Assembly (NCBI RefSeq): GCF_900166655.1
Contig: NZ_FVZB01000007.1
Span: forward strand, 1,407,848 to 1,471,847
Direction of reading: 5' to 3'
DNA length: 64,000 nucleotides
Source: Halobacillus hunanensis
GTDB taxonomy: Bacteria; Bacillota; Bacilli; Bacillales; Halobacillaceae
Position numbers and translations under genes: made by a program. The notes under the pieces are model-generated. The model was not told the DNA's origin, made no database searches, and saw only the letters and a list, made by a program, of their open reading frames with translations. The stretch's first letter is position 1, and each line of letters begins with the position of its first letter. Positions 43,984-53,065 of this stretch are shown piece after piece.

Positions 43984-45003
43984 CTATTCATATTCAATTA
44001 ACATGTCACCATCCTGGATCAGCCCTCTTCCCCTAAGCCAGATCGCAATCAAGTAACTAATGACGGCAGGGGCAATGAAATGAAGAATCAGGACGATACC
44101 AGCCATCTCCCATGAAAACCCCATAGTCTGAAAGGTCATAATTTGCCCAACTAATCCACTTGTCCCCATTCCTGCACCCGAAGCATTGTTTTCCAATTCC
44201 AACCAAACCGTCGCAACGGGGGCAAGCAAAGCACCGGCAACGGTAGGAGGCAGAAGTATGACCGGCTTTTTAACAATGTTTGCAACCTGAAGCATCGATG
44301 TGCCAATCCCTTGAGCTATGAACCCTCCTAATCCATTGTCCCGATAACTTATCGTGGCAAACCCGATCATTTGTGCCGCACAACCAATGGTAGCCGCACC
44401 AGCTGCCAGTCCATCAATCGATAACATAATCGCAATAGCTAAACTTGAGATCGGTGCTGTTAAAGCAAGCCCCATCAGCACAGCCACAATGATTCCCATT
44501 ATAAAAGGTTGTTGAGCGGTAGCCCAGTTAATGATTTCCCCAAATCCTGTCATAAATTGGTCAATGGGCGGACCGATGAACTTCCCGGTAAAGAACCCTA
44601 CTGTTAACGTTACGAACGGCGTTAAGATGATGTCCACTCTCGTCTCTTTACTAATTAACTTTCCAACTTCAGTCGCAAATAAAGCAGAAATATAACTTCC
44701 CGCTGGACCACCTAAATCAGCCCCAAAGGCCCCGCTAAACAAGGCTGCAAAAATAACAAGAGGAGGTGCTTTCAATCCATAGGCGATTGCTACTCCTATC
44801 GCCCCGCCCCAAATTTTTGTATCCATAGCGAAGTTGCCCAACTCTATGAATGAAGCAAAGAAAGGAATCTGCTGTCCAATTGTTTTAATAATCAATCCAA
44901 TAATTAATGATGAAAACAAACCTAAGGCCATATAGCTTAAAGCCGTTATTAAATAAGAGTGCACCGATATATGTACGCCTTTTCTCTCTAAGAAATTTTT
45001 CAT
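43984..45003 (-). CDS. PTS IIC-like membrane transporter, orphan
   Basis: A 339-residue integral membrane protein with about 8-10 spans and motifs of the PTS_EIIC_2 family: KIWGGAIGVAIAYGLKAPPL, FGADLGGPAGSYI, GLALTAPISSLAIAIML. No IIA or IIB partner and no kinase or regulator is adjacent, so it may not be a phosphorylating transporter. Members of this family are often annotated only as PTS sugar transporter subunit IIC; no substrate can be named. The ATG follows AAAGGGG. Confidence 0.82.
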   Translation of the reverse strand: MKNFLERKGVHISVHSYLITALSYMALGLFSSLIIGLIIKTIGQQIPFFASFIELGNFAMDTKIWGGAIGVAIAYGLKAPPLVIFAALFSGAFGADLGGPAGSYISALFATEVGKLISKETRVDIILTPFVTLTVGFFTGKFIGPPIDQFMTGFGEIINWATAQQPFIMGIIVAVLMGLALTAPISSLAIAIMLSIDGLAAGAATIGCAAQMIGFATISYRDNGLGGFIAQGIGTSMLQVANIVKKPVILLPPTVAGALLAPVATVWLELENNASGAGMGTSGLVGQIMTFQTMGFSWEMAGIVLILHFIAPAVISYLIAIWLRGRGLIQDGDMLIEYE

Positions 45004-45146
45004 AAAGTCCCCTCTTTCTATAACGCATACATTTTACATTATAATAAAACACGTGTAAATACACACGCTCATTTATTAACCTTTCACTAGTTTAGGTACC
45101 CTTCGTAATTATTTAGTCCTATTTAGTTGAAATTATGAAAAAACTT

Positions 45147-45154
45147 CCGATACA
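45147..45154 (+). promoter_or_regulatory. Possible sigma-D -10 upstream of the chemoreceptor gene
   Basis: CCGATACA at 45147-45154 follows GAAA after 14 bases, near the sigma-D consensus TAAA-N15-GCCGATAA. The leader would be very short, about 13 bases, so this is tentative. Confidence 0.3.
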
Positions 45155-45172
45155 TACAGAAGGGGGGAAATT

Positions 45173-47332
45173 ATGAAAACATTAAGAAGCCGAGTTCGAT
45201 TTATCGTTGTATTGGCTTTAATCAGCTTACTAGTTCTGATAGGATTTTCTACATACTTCTTTACGAAACAGACAGAGATAGCTGACGAGAGCAGACAAAT
45301 CCAGAGTGCATTAACCGCAAGTACAGAAATTAAGTATTTAATGACGGACACTGCCAAGGCACAACAAGATTTCTTTACAAATCCAAGCAAGGAAACGGCT
45401 GAAGCCATTACAGGGTCTATATCACTAGTCAGGGAAAATGCCCAAACCTACGCCGACCGCTACAATTCATATGGAGATGTATCAAAGGAATTCTCTTCCA
45501 TTGCTGATCGCGCCAAACAATATCAGCAGGAACTTGAAACACTGATCAATGCATTTAAATTACTTGGGTTCACGGAAACAGAAGGAATGTATAAATTTAT
45601 CAATGAATCCTATCAATCTTTTAACGATCTAGTCACAACCATCAATGAACCAGAACTTGAATCAGCTTTATTACAAATGAAACTCAAAGAACAGACCTTT
45701 CTAAACCAGCCAACAGAAGAACATTTATCAAATTTTAAAAAAAGCTCACAGTCATTTGAACAAGTTGCGGAGTCAATAAGTATGCCTGATGAACAAGCCA
45801 CCGATTTAAATCGAACTTTACTTAAATATGAACAATCCTTAAATACCGTACATAGCACCTATAATCAGGCTGCTAAGGTAAGAGCTTCTTTCGAAGAGAC
45901 CTCAGTCAATATATCGAACCTAGTGAATCAGGCTATTGTTTCTGCAGAAGCCATCAATGAACAAATCTTAACAAAACAAAGCTCAATGAAGAACTTTATT
46001 ATGATTTTCTTATTCGTACTAGGTGGTATTGCTTTACTCGTAACCTTAAGTACGGGCTATATCTTAATTCACTCTATAACAAAATCAGTCAGTACACTAA
46101 AAAAAAGCACAAGGATCATTGGAGATGGGGACCTTTCTCATCGCATCCAGTTAGATTCTAAGGATGAAATGGCTGACATCGCGAACCAACTCAATATTAT
46201 GGCTAAAAAAATGGAGGGCTCTGTTCAGAAAGTGTTAGGAGCTTCAGGTGTACTTAATACTTCTTCCGATCATTTGACTCTAGTATCTGACCAATCTGCC
46301 ACACAGGCACATGAGGTTAATGATGCTATTAATCAAGTAGCTGTAGGTTCTCAGGATCAAGCTCAGAAAATTGAAGAAACAACGAAGCTGATCGAGCATG
46401 TTTCAGAAGCAATCAAAGATACACAGCTGGCTACGGAAGATATAACCCACCGCTTACAAGAAGCAGACAAAGAAGGAAAAGATGGATTACAAACAGTCAT
46501 ACAACTAGAACAGACCTCTAATTCCTTTATTGAACTTGCTTCACATATGTCCAGCAAAGTTCAATCTGCATCTAAACAGTCGGAAGAAGTAAAGAAAATT
46601 GTCGCAACGATAGAGGATATTGCAGATAGTACTGATTTATTAGCCCTTAATGCAGCTATTGAATCAGCACGTGCAGGTGAAGCTGGAAGAGGGTTTGCAG
46701 TAGTAGCAGATGAGGTAAGAAAACTGTCGGAGCGATCCAAACAGGAAGCAGGAAGGATTCACGAGCTTGTCTTAAATATGTCTAAGCAAATGAACAGACT
46801 CTCTACGGACGCCGATCAATTTGATAACTATCAAACATCACAAAATAAGGCGGTGCTTCAAACTAAAGAAGCATTCACACGTATCTCTTCGTACGTTCAA
46901 GATATGAATCATCAGATTAATCAGGTTAATACGGCTGTGAATGGTGCTGAAACTGTAAATGAAGATGTAATACGTAAACTTCACGATATTAGTATTATCT
47001 CAGAAGAAGCCGTAGCAACCGCTGAAGAGGTAGCAGCTTCAAGTGAGAATCAACTTACTTCCATAGAACAAGTCCATCAGGCGGCAACAGTTTTACAAGC
47101 GCTCTCACAAGAATTATCATCAGAGGTCAGCCAATTTACCATCCTTGAAAATAGGGACATAGACGAGGATTTATTGGATGAGGTGGTCAGCGTTGACGAT
47201 AGTCTTGTGGAAAAAACCGAGGAAGAGAATATCGAAACCGATCAAGAACAAACCCTATTACAACTAGAAGAAGAAAATGATTTAAAAATAAAGGAAGAAG
47301 AATTATACAATGACGAAAGAAAATCCTCATAA
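45173..47332 (+). CDS. Methyl-accepting chemotaxis protein
   Basis: A 719-residue transmembrane chemoreceptor. TM1 (~11-32) and TM2 (~277-300) bracket a ~245-residue, helix-rich extracellular sensor. A HAMP domain (~302-355) and an MCP signalling domain follow, with the hairpin tip [20 protein letters not shown] (~490-510) that contacts CheA/CheW. The last ~40 residues are unusually acidic ([20 protein letters not shown]). The ligand cannot be told. ATG follows AGGGGGG. Ends in a palindrome shared with the lipoprotein gene. Confidence 0.94.
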   Translation: MKTLRSRVRFIVVLALISLLVLIGFSTYFFTKQTEIADESRQIQSALTASTEIKYLMTDTAKAQQDFFTNPSKETAEAITGSISLVRENAQTYADRYNSYGDVSKEFSSIADRAKQYQQELETLINAFKLLGFTETEGMYKFINESYQSFNDLVTTINEPELESALLQMKLKEQTFLNQPTEEHLSNFKKSSQSFEQVAESISMPDEQATDLNRTLLKYEQSLNTVHSTYNQAAKVRASFEETSVNISNLVNQAIVSAEAINEQILTKQSSMKNFIMIFLFVLGGIALLVTLSTGYILIHSITKSVSTLKKSTRIIGDGDLSHRIQLDSKDEMADIANQLNIMAKKMEGSVQKVLGASGVLNTSSDHLTLVSDQSATQAHEVNDAINQVAVGSQDQAQKIEETTKLIEHVSEAIKDTQLATEDITHRLQEADKEGKDGLQTVIQLEQTSNSFIELASHMSSKVQSASKQSEEVKKIVATIEDIADSTDLLALNAAIESARAGEAGRGFAVVADEVRKLSERSKQEAGRIHELVLNMSKQMNRLSTDADQFDNYQTSQNKAVLQTKEAFTRISSYVQDMNHQINQVNTAVNGAETVNEDVIRKLHDISIISEEAVATAEEVAASSENQLTSIEQVHQAATVLQALSQELSSEVSQFTILENRDIDEDLLDEVVSVDDSLVEKTEEENIETDQEQTLLQLEEENDLKIKEEELYNDERKSS

Positions 47333-47366
47333 TAATAAGCCCGCTCTAAGGAGCGGGCTTATTATT
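47331..47366. terminator. Bidirectional terminator of the chemoreceptor and lipoprotein genes
   Basis: Sixteen-base perfect arms, AATAATAAGCCCGCTC (47331-47346) and its complement (47351-47366), with a TAAG loop. It overlaps both stop codons. Confidence 0.85.
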
Positions 47367-47901
47367 ATTCTCTGACAAGGTTGCCAGAATATTGCACAGA
47401 GTTGGCAATTTTCATCATTTTCTCTGAGTCTGAAGCAAGCTGACCTTTTTCAGTGTAGGTTGTAATTTTCACACCGCCTACACTGACTTGAAGCTCATAT
47501 TCTTCCTTCTCGTTCAGAGGCAAAACACGTACGTAGCTAAACCGATCTTTATCCTTATAAGACTGTAACAATAAATTTTCATCTATGGTTGAAGCCGTTT
47601 TATAATTCAAACGACTGGCCTGTGTTTCCATTGCATTATAAAAAAGAATGTATGTTTGATCACTACCTTCTTTTATAACTATATTATTATTAGCCTGCTG
47701 TTTAACTTCCATTGAGTCAGGCAAATACATAGATAACGCTTGTCCATCATAGTTTGGCTTCATATTTTCTTGTTCGAACGCTTTCAAAGAGGCTTCTTTT
47801 GTCTGACTAATTGCTTCTTTTTCAGAAAGCATGAAACTGCATCCACCAAGGAGCATTGCCATTACTATGAAAAGCATCCCCTTCATCAAATACATCGTCA
47901 A
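47365..47901 (-). CDS. Predicted lipoprotein of unknown function
   Basis: A 178-residue protein with a lipoprotein signal peptide: hydrophobic MLFIVMAMLLGGC, cleavage before Cys21. The remainder is hydrophilic with no recognised domain. The start may be TTG at 47901 (five bases behind AAGGAG) or ATG at 47895. It is convergent with the chemoreceptor gene and shares its terminator. It may be an envelope protein; the function is not known. Confidence 0.75.
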   Translation of the reverse strand: MTMYLMKGMLFIVMAMLLGGCSFMLSEKEAISQTKEASLKAFEQENMKPNYDGQALSMYLPDSMEVKQQANNNIVIKEGSDQTYILFYNAMETQASRLNYKTASTIDENLLLQSYKDKDRFSYVRVLPLNEKEEYELQVSVGGVKITTYTEKGQLASDSEKMMKIANSVQYSGNLVRE

Positions 47902-48057
47902 TATCTCTCCTTGTATCTGTTTTGTCTAACTTTATCATACTATGTCGATTTAATTTAACAAGGGTTAAATTTATCCAATCGAAGCTGAATTTCTGGACAA
48001 CAGGCTGTATTGAACAACATACTAGAAGTAGATTCAATGTTTAAGGAGGGGGATTGT

Positions 48058-48498
48058 ATGGAACTCACTATTTATTTAGCTGGTCAAATTCATGACGATT
48101 GGCGCAATGAACTGAAGGATAGGGCTAAGAGGAAGAATATGTCCATTCAATTTGTAGGTCCACAGGTGAACCATGAACGTTCTGACAGTATTGGAGAAGA
48201 CATCTTAGGTCAGCAGCCAGGAAAGGAATATCGGGATGATGCCGCTTCAAGTATCAATAATTTCCGAACTCAACTGTTACTTTCCAAGGCAGATGCTGTC
48301 ATCGCCTTATTTGGAGAAGAGTACAAACAGTGGAATACCGCGATGGATGCAGGCCTTGCTCTTCAGTCAAACAAACCACTAATCTTAATCAGACCAAAGT
48401 CCCTGATTCATCCATTAAAAGAATTGTCCAATCAAGCCACGGTTACAGTTGAAACGATTGAACAAGCATTAAAAGTACTAGCGTATGTTTACGAATAA
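48058..48498 (+). CDS. ytoQ: YtoQ family protein
   Basis: A 146-residue soluble protein of the YtoQ family, resembling nucleoside 2-deoxyribosyltransferase-like folds: it begins ELTIYLAGQIHDDWR, has a FVGPQVNHERSD loop and ends with ADAVIALFGEEYKQWNTAMD and ALQSNKPLILIRP. That suggests a nucleotide or nucleoside-derived substrate, but no activity is established. The ATG at 48058 follows AAGGAGGGGATTGT; longer in-frame starts lack a Shine-Dalgarno. A terminator follows. Confidence 0.88.
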   Translation: MELTIYLAGQIHDDWRNELKDRAKRKNMSIQFVGPQVNHERSDSIGEDILGQQPGKEYRDDAASSINNFRTQLLLSKADAVIALFGEEYKQWNTAMDAGLALQSNKPLILIRPKSLIHPLKELSNQATVTVETIEQALKVLAYVYE

Positions 48499-48512
48499 CC
48501 CTTTCCATGATC

Positions 48513-48542
48513 AGAGCCTGCCCAATTACTTCGGCAGGCTCT
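48513..48542 (+). terminator. Terminator of ytoQ
   Basis: Arms AGAGCCTGCC (48513-48522) and GGCAGGCTCT (48533-48542), then TCTAAAATTTT. Confidence 0.85.
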
Positions 48543-48551
48543 TCTAAAATT

Positions 48552-48677
48552 TTAGTAAGTGGATGGATGATCAGGACCGGTTCTTATTTTTTTCTCATCC
48601 TTTTTATTAGCTCTGGCCAAAGGTTTTGATAAAGCATTCAGCTCTTCTTTACTTTTGTTTTTAGATTTATTTTTCAT
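48552..48677 (-). CDS. Small basic ORF, 41 residues
   Basis: A 41-codon frame starts with ATG behind a strong AAGGAGG Shine-Dalgarno (seven bases upstream). The product is Lys/Asn/Ser-rich at the N-terminus (MKNKSKNKSKEELNALSK) and ends RTGPDHPSTY. It has no hydrophobic segment and is hydrophilic and basic. It lies between ytoQ's terminator and the DUF84 gene. The coding call rests on the Shine-Dalgarno and the compact frame; no family is recognised. Confidence 0.6.
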   Translation of the reverse strand: MKNKSKNKSKEELNALSKPLARANKKDEKKIRTGPDHPSTY

Positions 48678-48730
48678 TTACCATAACCTCCTTATTCTGT
48701 AGTCTGTCTCATTACGCGAAATTGATGAAT

Positions 48731-48768
48731 TAAAAAAAGAACACCCCTTACTAAAGGATGTCTTTCTA
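48731..48768 (-). terminator. Terminator of the DUF84 gene
   Basis: An imperfect hairpin AGACATCCTTT / AAGGGGTGTTCT with seven T residues after it on the - strand. Confidence 0.65.
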
Positions 48769-48769
48769 A

Positions 48770-49270
48770 CTATTGGTCGTATAACCATTGGCCTCTCAAA
48801 AGTTTGACTACGTGTCCAAACATTTCTTCGCGTTGCACCAAACCGTTTGTGAAGACGCCAATCGTCCCTTCACATTTTCGTACGTCTGTCTTCTCTGTGT
48901 ACACATCAATTAACTCTCCAAGCTCTCTTCCTGTCTGAAGTCCCTTTTTAATTTCCTCAGGCAGTGGTATTCGCGCCCCGCTAGCTTTATACACGTTTTC
49001 TTTTTGATCTACAAGCGCTCCCCAATTACAAAGGTACCATTCGTCCTCTATTTCCATAACACCACCTTCTAATCCAACTCCGATGTCACTTTTCTTGAGA
49101 GCTGCACACTCACGCGCACGATTAATTGCTCCTTCTAACGTTTCTTCGTCTGAAAAAGGCTGGGCGGCTACTTTTGATTGTGCTTCCACCCCAATAACTT
49201 CATCCTCTGCAAAGATTTGCTTAACCGAATCAATCTTGGTCGGGTTAAGTGAACCTATATAAATTTTCAC
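48770..49270 (-). CDS. DUF84 family (YjjX-like) non-canonical purine NTP phosphatase
   Basis: A 166-residue member of the DUF84/ITPase-like family, which hydrolyses inosine and xanthosine triphosphates in E. coli YjjX. Motifs are IYIGSLNPTKIDSVKQIF at the N-terminus, SDEETLEGAINRARE, and GVGLEGGVME, with FTNGLVQREEMFGHVV near the end. The start is GTG at 49270, suitably behind AGGAAGG; an ATG seven codons earlier has no Shine-Dalgarno. Substrate in this organism is inferred from the family. Confidence 0.85.
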   Translation of the reverse strand: MKIYIGSLNPTKIDSVKQIFAEDEVIGVEAQSKVAAQPFSDEETLEGAINRARECAALKKSDIGVGLEGGVMEIEDEWYLCNWGALVDQKENVYKASGARIPLPEEIKKGLQTGRELGELIDVYTEKTDVRKCEGTIGVFTNGLVQREEMFGHVVKLLRGQWLYDQ

Positions 49271-49322
49271 AGGTGTCGACACCTTCCTCATTAAAAAATT
49301 TCAGTTTCTAGCATAGCACAAA

Positions 49323-49356
49323 GCCGCACCATGTAAAGTATGAAACAGGGTGCGGC
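49323..49356 (-). terminator. Stem-loop after ytoP
   Basis: Arms GCCGCACC (49323-49330) and GGTGCGGC (49349-49356), with TTTGTGC after the stem on the - strand. Confidence 0.5.
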
Positions 49357-49380
49357 CTTACGGCTTTACTCATTTACAGG

Positions 49381-50448
49381 CTATACATTTGATCTAATAG
49401 CATCAACTGTATTTTGATCAGTAGATTTCACAAGTGCTGTGATCAGTTCTTTAGCGGCCTCATAGTCATCGATATGAATGATCGATGAAGAAGTATGGAT
49501 ATATCTCGAACAAATTCCAACAACAGCTGAAGGAACACCATTGTTTGTTACGTGAACGCGTCCTGCATCTGTCCCCCCTTGAGAGACAAAATATTGGTAA
49601 GGGATATCGTTCGTTTCCGCTGTATCCAAAACGAATTCTCTCATGCCGCGGTGAGTCACCATCGACTTATCAAGAATACGCAGGAGAGCCCCTTTACCCA
49701 GTTGACCGAATTCTTTATCCTCTCCACTCATATCATTAGCCGGAGAAGCATCCAGGGCATAAAAAATATCTGGCTTAATCATTTGTGAAGCTGCTTGAGC
49801 CCCTCTCAATCCAACTTCCTCCTGCACAGTCGCTCCTGAATAAAGTTGATTGGCTAGCTTCTCCCCTTGTAATTCTTTTAACAATTCTATCGCCAAGCCG
49901 CATCCATAACGGTTATCCCACGCTTTAGCTAATATCTTCTTGTCATTTGCCATAGGTGTGAACGGACAAATAGGCAAAATGGATTGACCAGGTTTGATGC
50001 CGATGGCCGCTGCATCATCTTTATCATCCGCACCGATATCAATCAGCATGTGTTTCATTTCCATCGGTTTTTTACGCTGCTCAGGTGTTAAATTATGAGG
50101 GGGAATCGAACCGATCACTCCAACAACAGGCCCCTTGTCTGTCAGCACTTGGACACGCTGTGCCAGTAACACTTGATTCCACCAGCCGCCTAAAGGCTGA
50201 AAACGAAGCATCCCATTCTTGGTAATTTGAGTAACCATAAATCCTACTTCATCCATGTGACCAGCAACCATTACCTTTGGCCCTTTGCCGTGACGGACGC
50301 CAAACACACCGCCTAAACGATCCTGGATAATTTCATCTGAATAATGTTCCAATTCTCTTTTCATAAATTTTCGCACATGATGTTCATTTCCAGGTGCACC
50401 CGGTAGTTCTGTAAGTGTTTTAAAAAGATCCTGAGTCTCTTGATTCAT
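49381..50448 (-). CDS. ytoP: YtoP, M42 family metallopeptidase
   Basis: A 355-residue M42 aminopeptidase or endoglucanase-like hydrolase. Metal ligands are in [14 protein letters not shown], the catalytic Glu pair in [10 protein letters not shown], and [15 protein letters not shown] and [12 protein letters not shown] complete the site. It is probably a cytoplasmic dinuclear zinc aminopeptidase with a large oligomer, as in the family. The ATG follows AAAAGGAG. It is divergent from ytzB, as in B. subtilis. Confidence 0.93.
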   Translation of the reverse strand: MNQETQDLFKTLTELPGAPGNEHHVRKFMKRELEHYSDEIIQDRLGGVFGVRHGKGPKVMVAGHMDEVGFMVTQITKNGMLRFQPLGGWWNQVLLAQRVQVLTDKGPVVGVIGSIPPHNLTPEQRKKPMEMKHMLIDIGADDKDDAAAIGIKPGQSILPICPFTPMANDKKILAKAWDNRYGCGLAIELLKELQGEKLANQLYSGATVQEEVGLRGAQAASQMIKPDIFYALDASPANDMSGEDKEFGQLGKGALLRILDKSMVTHRGMREFVLDTAETNDIPYQYFVSQGGTDAGRVHVTNNGVPSAVVGICSRYIHTSSSIIHIDDYEAAKELITALVKSTDQNTVDAIRSNV

Positions 50449-50597
50449 GATATGTACTCTCCTTTTTAATTTCTATATTATAGTTTAACGAAAAAGTAAG
50501 AACGTTTCTACAAATCAGTTTTTTATCTTTATGATTTCCTTTTAGAAGGAAATTCTAGTATACTAAAAATAGAATATAGATTTGAGGTGAGTGAACT

Positions 50598-50915
50598 ATG
50601 AATTGGAAAAAGGTTGCAATAGCTGCTGGTGTTGGAGCACTTGCTGGTTATGTTGTAAAAGAACAAGTGGCAAACAAACAAGGTGTCACTCCTGAAAAAG
50701 CTTTAAAAATTGCTAAAGAAGCATTTAAAAAGCAAGGACCTATCAGCGGTTCATGGATTTACATGAAGCCAGAAGAGTTAAACAAAAATGGAATCAACTA
50801 TGAAGTATATCGTGGTGGAATTTCTAAAAACCAGGATGGCGAAACCTCTCAATATGAGTTCTTCATTGATTCAGAAACAGGCACAATTGTTGATGTAGAA
50901 GAAGCAACAGCCTAA
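50598..50915 (+). CDS. ytzB: YtzB, PepSY-domain small protein
   Basis: A 105-residue protein. An N-terminal hydrophobic stretch (VAIAAGVGALAGYVV, ~7-21) could anchor it or be a signal; a PepSY-like beta domain covers the rest (ALKIAKEAFKKQGPISGSW; YEFFIDSETGTIVDVEE). Function is unknown; PepSY domains often inhibit peptidases, and ytoP is divergent next door, but no direct link is shown. The start ATG lies behind GAGGTGAG. A terminator follows. Confidence 0.88.
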   Translation: MNWKKVAIAAGVGALAGYVVKEQVANKQGVTPEKALKIAKEAFKKQGPISGSWIYMKPEELNKNGINYEVYRGGISKNQDGETSQYEFFIDSETGTIVDVEEATA

Positions 50916-50942
50916 CTAAATACGATTTCAAATATAAGAATC

Positions 50943-50980
50943 TCCCCGCCTGATTATTATTCAGTGCGGGGGGTTCTTTT
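50943..50980 (+). terminator. Terminator of ytzB
   Basis: Arms CCCCGC (50944-50949) and GCGGGG (50966-50971), then GGTTCTTTTATT; it overlaps the convergent ytnP stop. Confidence 0.75.
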
Positions 50981-51836
50981 ATTCATATGCATGTACCACT
51001 CGTTTCAAATGTTCCATCACTTCACCGTTTTGATCAAACTTTATCGCGCGGTATTGAGCATCATGGTAAAAAACGTACCAGGCTTCCTTGCCATAACCGA
51101 AATCCATCCACTTCTTCTTTTCGTGTACAGAGGTTACAGGGAAATCATCATAAGCCAAAGCCCAAAGCACATTCTGATGAGCGTGAGTCGGCATGATGTC
51201 TGCCATGTGAATAAATGTCTCACCGGCATCTTCAAAGATGATAATGGAATGACCATCGCTATGACCGCTTGTATGAACCATGCGTAAGCCCGGTAAAACC
51301 TCAAAGGAATTTACAAACGTATGTACAAGTGATTCAACAGGCTTCCAATTTGATTCCCAATACGTATTTTTTGAGCGCATATTTGGATTTCTCATTTCGT
51401 TCCATTCCGTTTCACTCGTGAAGATTTTTGCATTTGGATAGGTTGGCACGAGTTGTCCCTTATCCCAGGACGTCAATCCGCAGGCATGATCAAAATGTAA
51501 ATGTGTCATCAATACGAAATCAATATCTTCTTTTGTTAAACCTGCTTCTTCTAAGCTTTGCTCAATACCTGATTCTTCTAACACCCCGAAATTACGCTTC
51601 TCTTTATCTGTCAGCTTGTCCTTGCCAATCCCCGAATCAATGATCATATTCTTACCATCTACTTGTAATAATATTGGGTCAGTGCGTAATTCAATTTGAT
51701 TTTTCTCATTTACAGGGTATTTACGACTCCAAAGCGGTTTAGGAACGACCCCAAACATAGCTCCACCATCCAAATGGGTTACTCCGCCATTTAACCACGT
51801 TAATGTGGCCCTGCCTATTTTCATTGTTTCCAACAC
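50979..51836 (-). CDS. ytnP: YtnP, metallo-beta-lactamase-fold lactonase-like protein
   Basis: A 285-residue MBL-fold hydrolase. The metal motif is [11 protein letters not shown] (~107-117), with a further His in [10 protein letters not shown] and Asp in [11 protein letters not shown]. subtilis YtnP is described as an enzyme degrading quorum-sensing-type lactones of Streptomyces; that activity is inferred here. The start may be GTG at 51836 behind GAGGAGG or the ATG four codons later. Confidence 0.88.
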   Translation of the reverse strand: MLETMKIGRATLTWLNGGVTHLDGGAMFGVVPKPLWSRKYPVNEKNQIELRTDPILLQVDGKNMIIDSGIGKDKLTDKEKRNFGVLEESGIEQSLEEAGLTKEDIDFVLMTHLHFDHACGLTSWDKGQLVPTYPNAKIFTSETEWNEMRNPNMRSKNTYWESNWKPVESLVHTFVNSFEVLPGLRMVHTSGHSDGHSIIIFEDAGETFIHMADIMPTHAHQNVLWALAYDDFPVTSVHEKKKWMDFGYGKEAWYVFYHDAQYRAIKFDQNGEVMEHLKRVVHAYE

Positions 51837-51901
51837 TTTCTCCTCCTCTACTCTGTTATGAAGCTATTCTACCATAGGAGAGAAATATTTTGAAAACGTT
51901 A

Positions 51902-52543
51902 TCAATCTTTAAAGCGGGCCTTACATCGATAGATCGGCTGACCTTTAGCTGAAAACTTCTCTTCATATTCTGTAGGAACATTCAGGGAATCCTCAAGTTC
52001 ATGAAGGTCCAAAGAAACTTCTTCAAGGACCATTCCAAATTGTGAAAAACTGGCCAGAGAGTACTCGAATAATCCACGGTTATCGGTTTTAAGCGTCAAC
52101 TCGCCACCAGGCTTTAATACATCCTCATACTGCTCTAGAAATGTGTGGAAGGTAAGTCTTCTTTTTTCGTGGCGGCTTTTTGGCCAAGGATCTGAGAAAT
52201 TCAAATAAATATGGTCGACTTCATTCGGTGCAAAAAGGTCACGCAAGTCTTGAGCATCTTCATTAATCAGGCGAACGTTCTCCGTTTCCGCGTCTAGTAC
52301 CTTCTTTAAAGCTCCTACAATAACACTTTTTACACGCTCAATACCAATGAAGTTTATGTCAGGATGCTGCTTCCCCATACCAGCGATAAATTGCCCTTTA
52401 CCTGACCCTATTTCTAAATGAAGCGGTTGATCCTTATCAAACGCTTCATTCCATCTGTCTTTCCATTCAAAAGGGCTGCGGATTACAATATGACTGTTAT
52501 CATCCATATAATCGTCTGCCCAGGGTTTATGTCTTAAACGCAT
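51902..52543 (-). CDS. trmB: tRNA (guanine-N7-)-methyltransferase
   Basis: A 213-residue SAM-dependent enzyme making m7G46 in tRNA. SAM loop is LHLEIGSGKGQFI (~40-52). The family motif YLNFSDPWPKSRHEKRRLTF (~112-131) provides the catalytic Asp, and the C-terminal PTEYEEKFSAKGQPIYR is diagnostic. The ATG follows AAAAGGAGG. Monocistronic here; in B. subtilis trmB (ytmQ) sits beside ytmP with ytzH between. Confidence 0.96.
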   Translation of the reverse strand: MRLRHKPWADDYMDDNSHIVIRSPFEWKDRWNEAFDKDQPLHLEIGSGKGQFIAGMGKQHPDINFIGIERVKSVIVGALKKVLDAETENVRLINEDAQDLRDLFAPNEVDHIYLNFSDPWPKSRHEKRRLTFHTFLEQYEDVLKPGGELTLKTDNRGLFEYSLASFSQFGMVLEEVSLDLHELEDSLNVPTEYEEKFSAKGQPIYRCKARFKD

Positions 52544-52856
52544 TGGTTGAAATTCCTCCTTTTATCCGTTAAAAGCTTATCACGAATTATGGAATTTGTT
52601 AAAGTTTTTTATAAATGTGAAGAAAAAAGATGTATGTACGCTTATACAGTTAAATTAGTAATCATGTGACAGTTATATCCGTATCAAGATGTGCCATACC
52701 GTTACAACCCGCTATTTCGCAAAAATTACCTATTGGGTTGTAAGCGCTTCCTGATATATGATTGAAATCGTTATATCAATTATGAACGGTCCGGAACATA
52801 GGGAAGTCAGAACAAAGCTAGTCAACTACAATCAAAACAGGAGTGAGTGTAAACGA
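52544..52856. other. Intergenic region with inverted repeat, cre and promoter
   Basis: No gene of recognised type. It carries an inverted repeat with arms TTACAACCC (52702-52710) and GGGTTGTAA (52735-52743), and a perfect cre listed separately. Between them is A-rich sequence. The trmB promoter should lie near the left edge. Confidence 0.6.
52738..52752 (+). promoter_or_regulatory. Perfect CcpA cre site
   Basis: TTGTAAGCGCTTCCT fits WTGNAANCGNWNNCW at all fixed positions and contains AAGCGCTT. It lies between a TTGGGT (52733-52738) and TATGAT (52757-52762) promoter of the small membrane protein, where CcpA would block RNA polymerase. Confidence 0.7.
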
Positions 52857-53018
52857 ATGAATTTAATTATCGGAATGATCGAATTGACTGTACTTGCGGT
52901 TTTCTCTGTACTATTTGCAGGCTACGCTTTACTTATATACCCTTTTGAAAAGTTAAACGAAAAAATGAGTTCGGAAGTACGTGAAAAGAAACTGAAGTAT
53001 TCAGCTATCTCCCAGTAA
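52857..53018 (+). CDS. Small single-span membrane protein, 53 residues
   Basis: A 53-residue protein with one hydrophobic span (~4-27: IIGMIELTVLAVFSVLFAGY) and a charged C-terminal tail (EKLNEKMSSEVREKKLKY). ATG at 52857 follows AGGAGTGAGTG. It is not a recognised family. A perfect cre in its promoter region points to carbon control. It ends at a bidirectional terminator before ytmP. Longer in-frame starts are rejected for lack of a Shine-Dalgarno and because they reach into the promoter. Confidence 0.7.
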   Translation: MNLIIGMIELTVLAVFSVLFAGYALLIYPFEKLNEKMSSEVREKKLKYSAISQ

Positions 53019-53023
53019 ACCAT

Positions 53024-53062
53024 AAAAAAACTTGCGTTAGAAATTCTAACGCAAGTTTTTTT
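53024..53062. terminator. Bidirectional terminator
   Basis: Nineteen-base arms AAAAAAACTTGCGTTAGAA and its complement around one A. T-runs exist on both strands, between the convergent small membrane protein gene and ytmP. Confidence 0.92.
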
Positions 53063-53065
53063 ATG

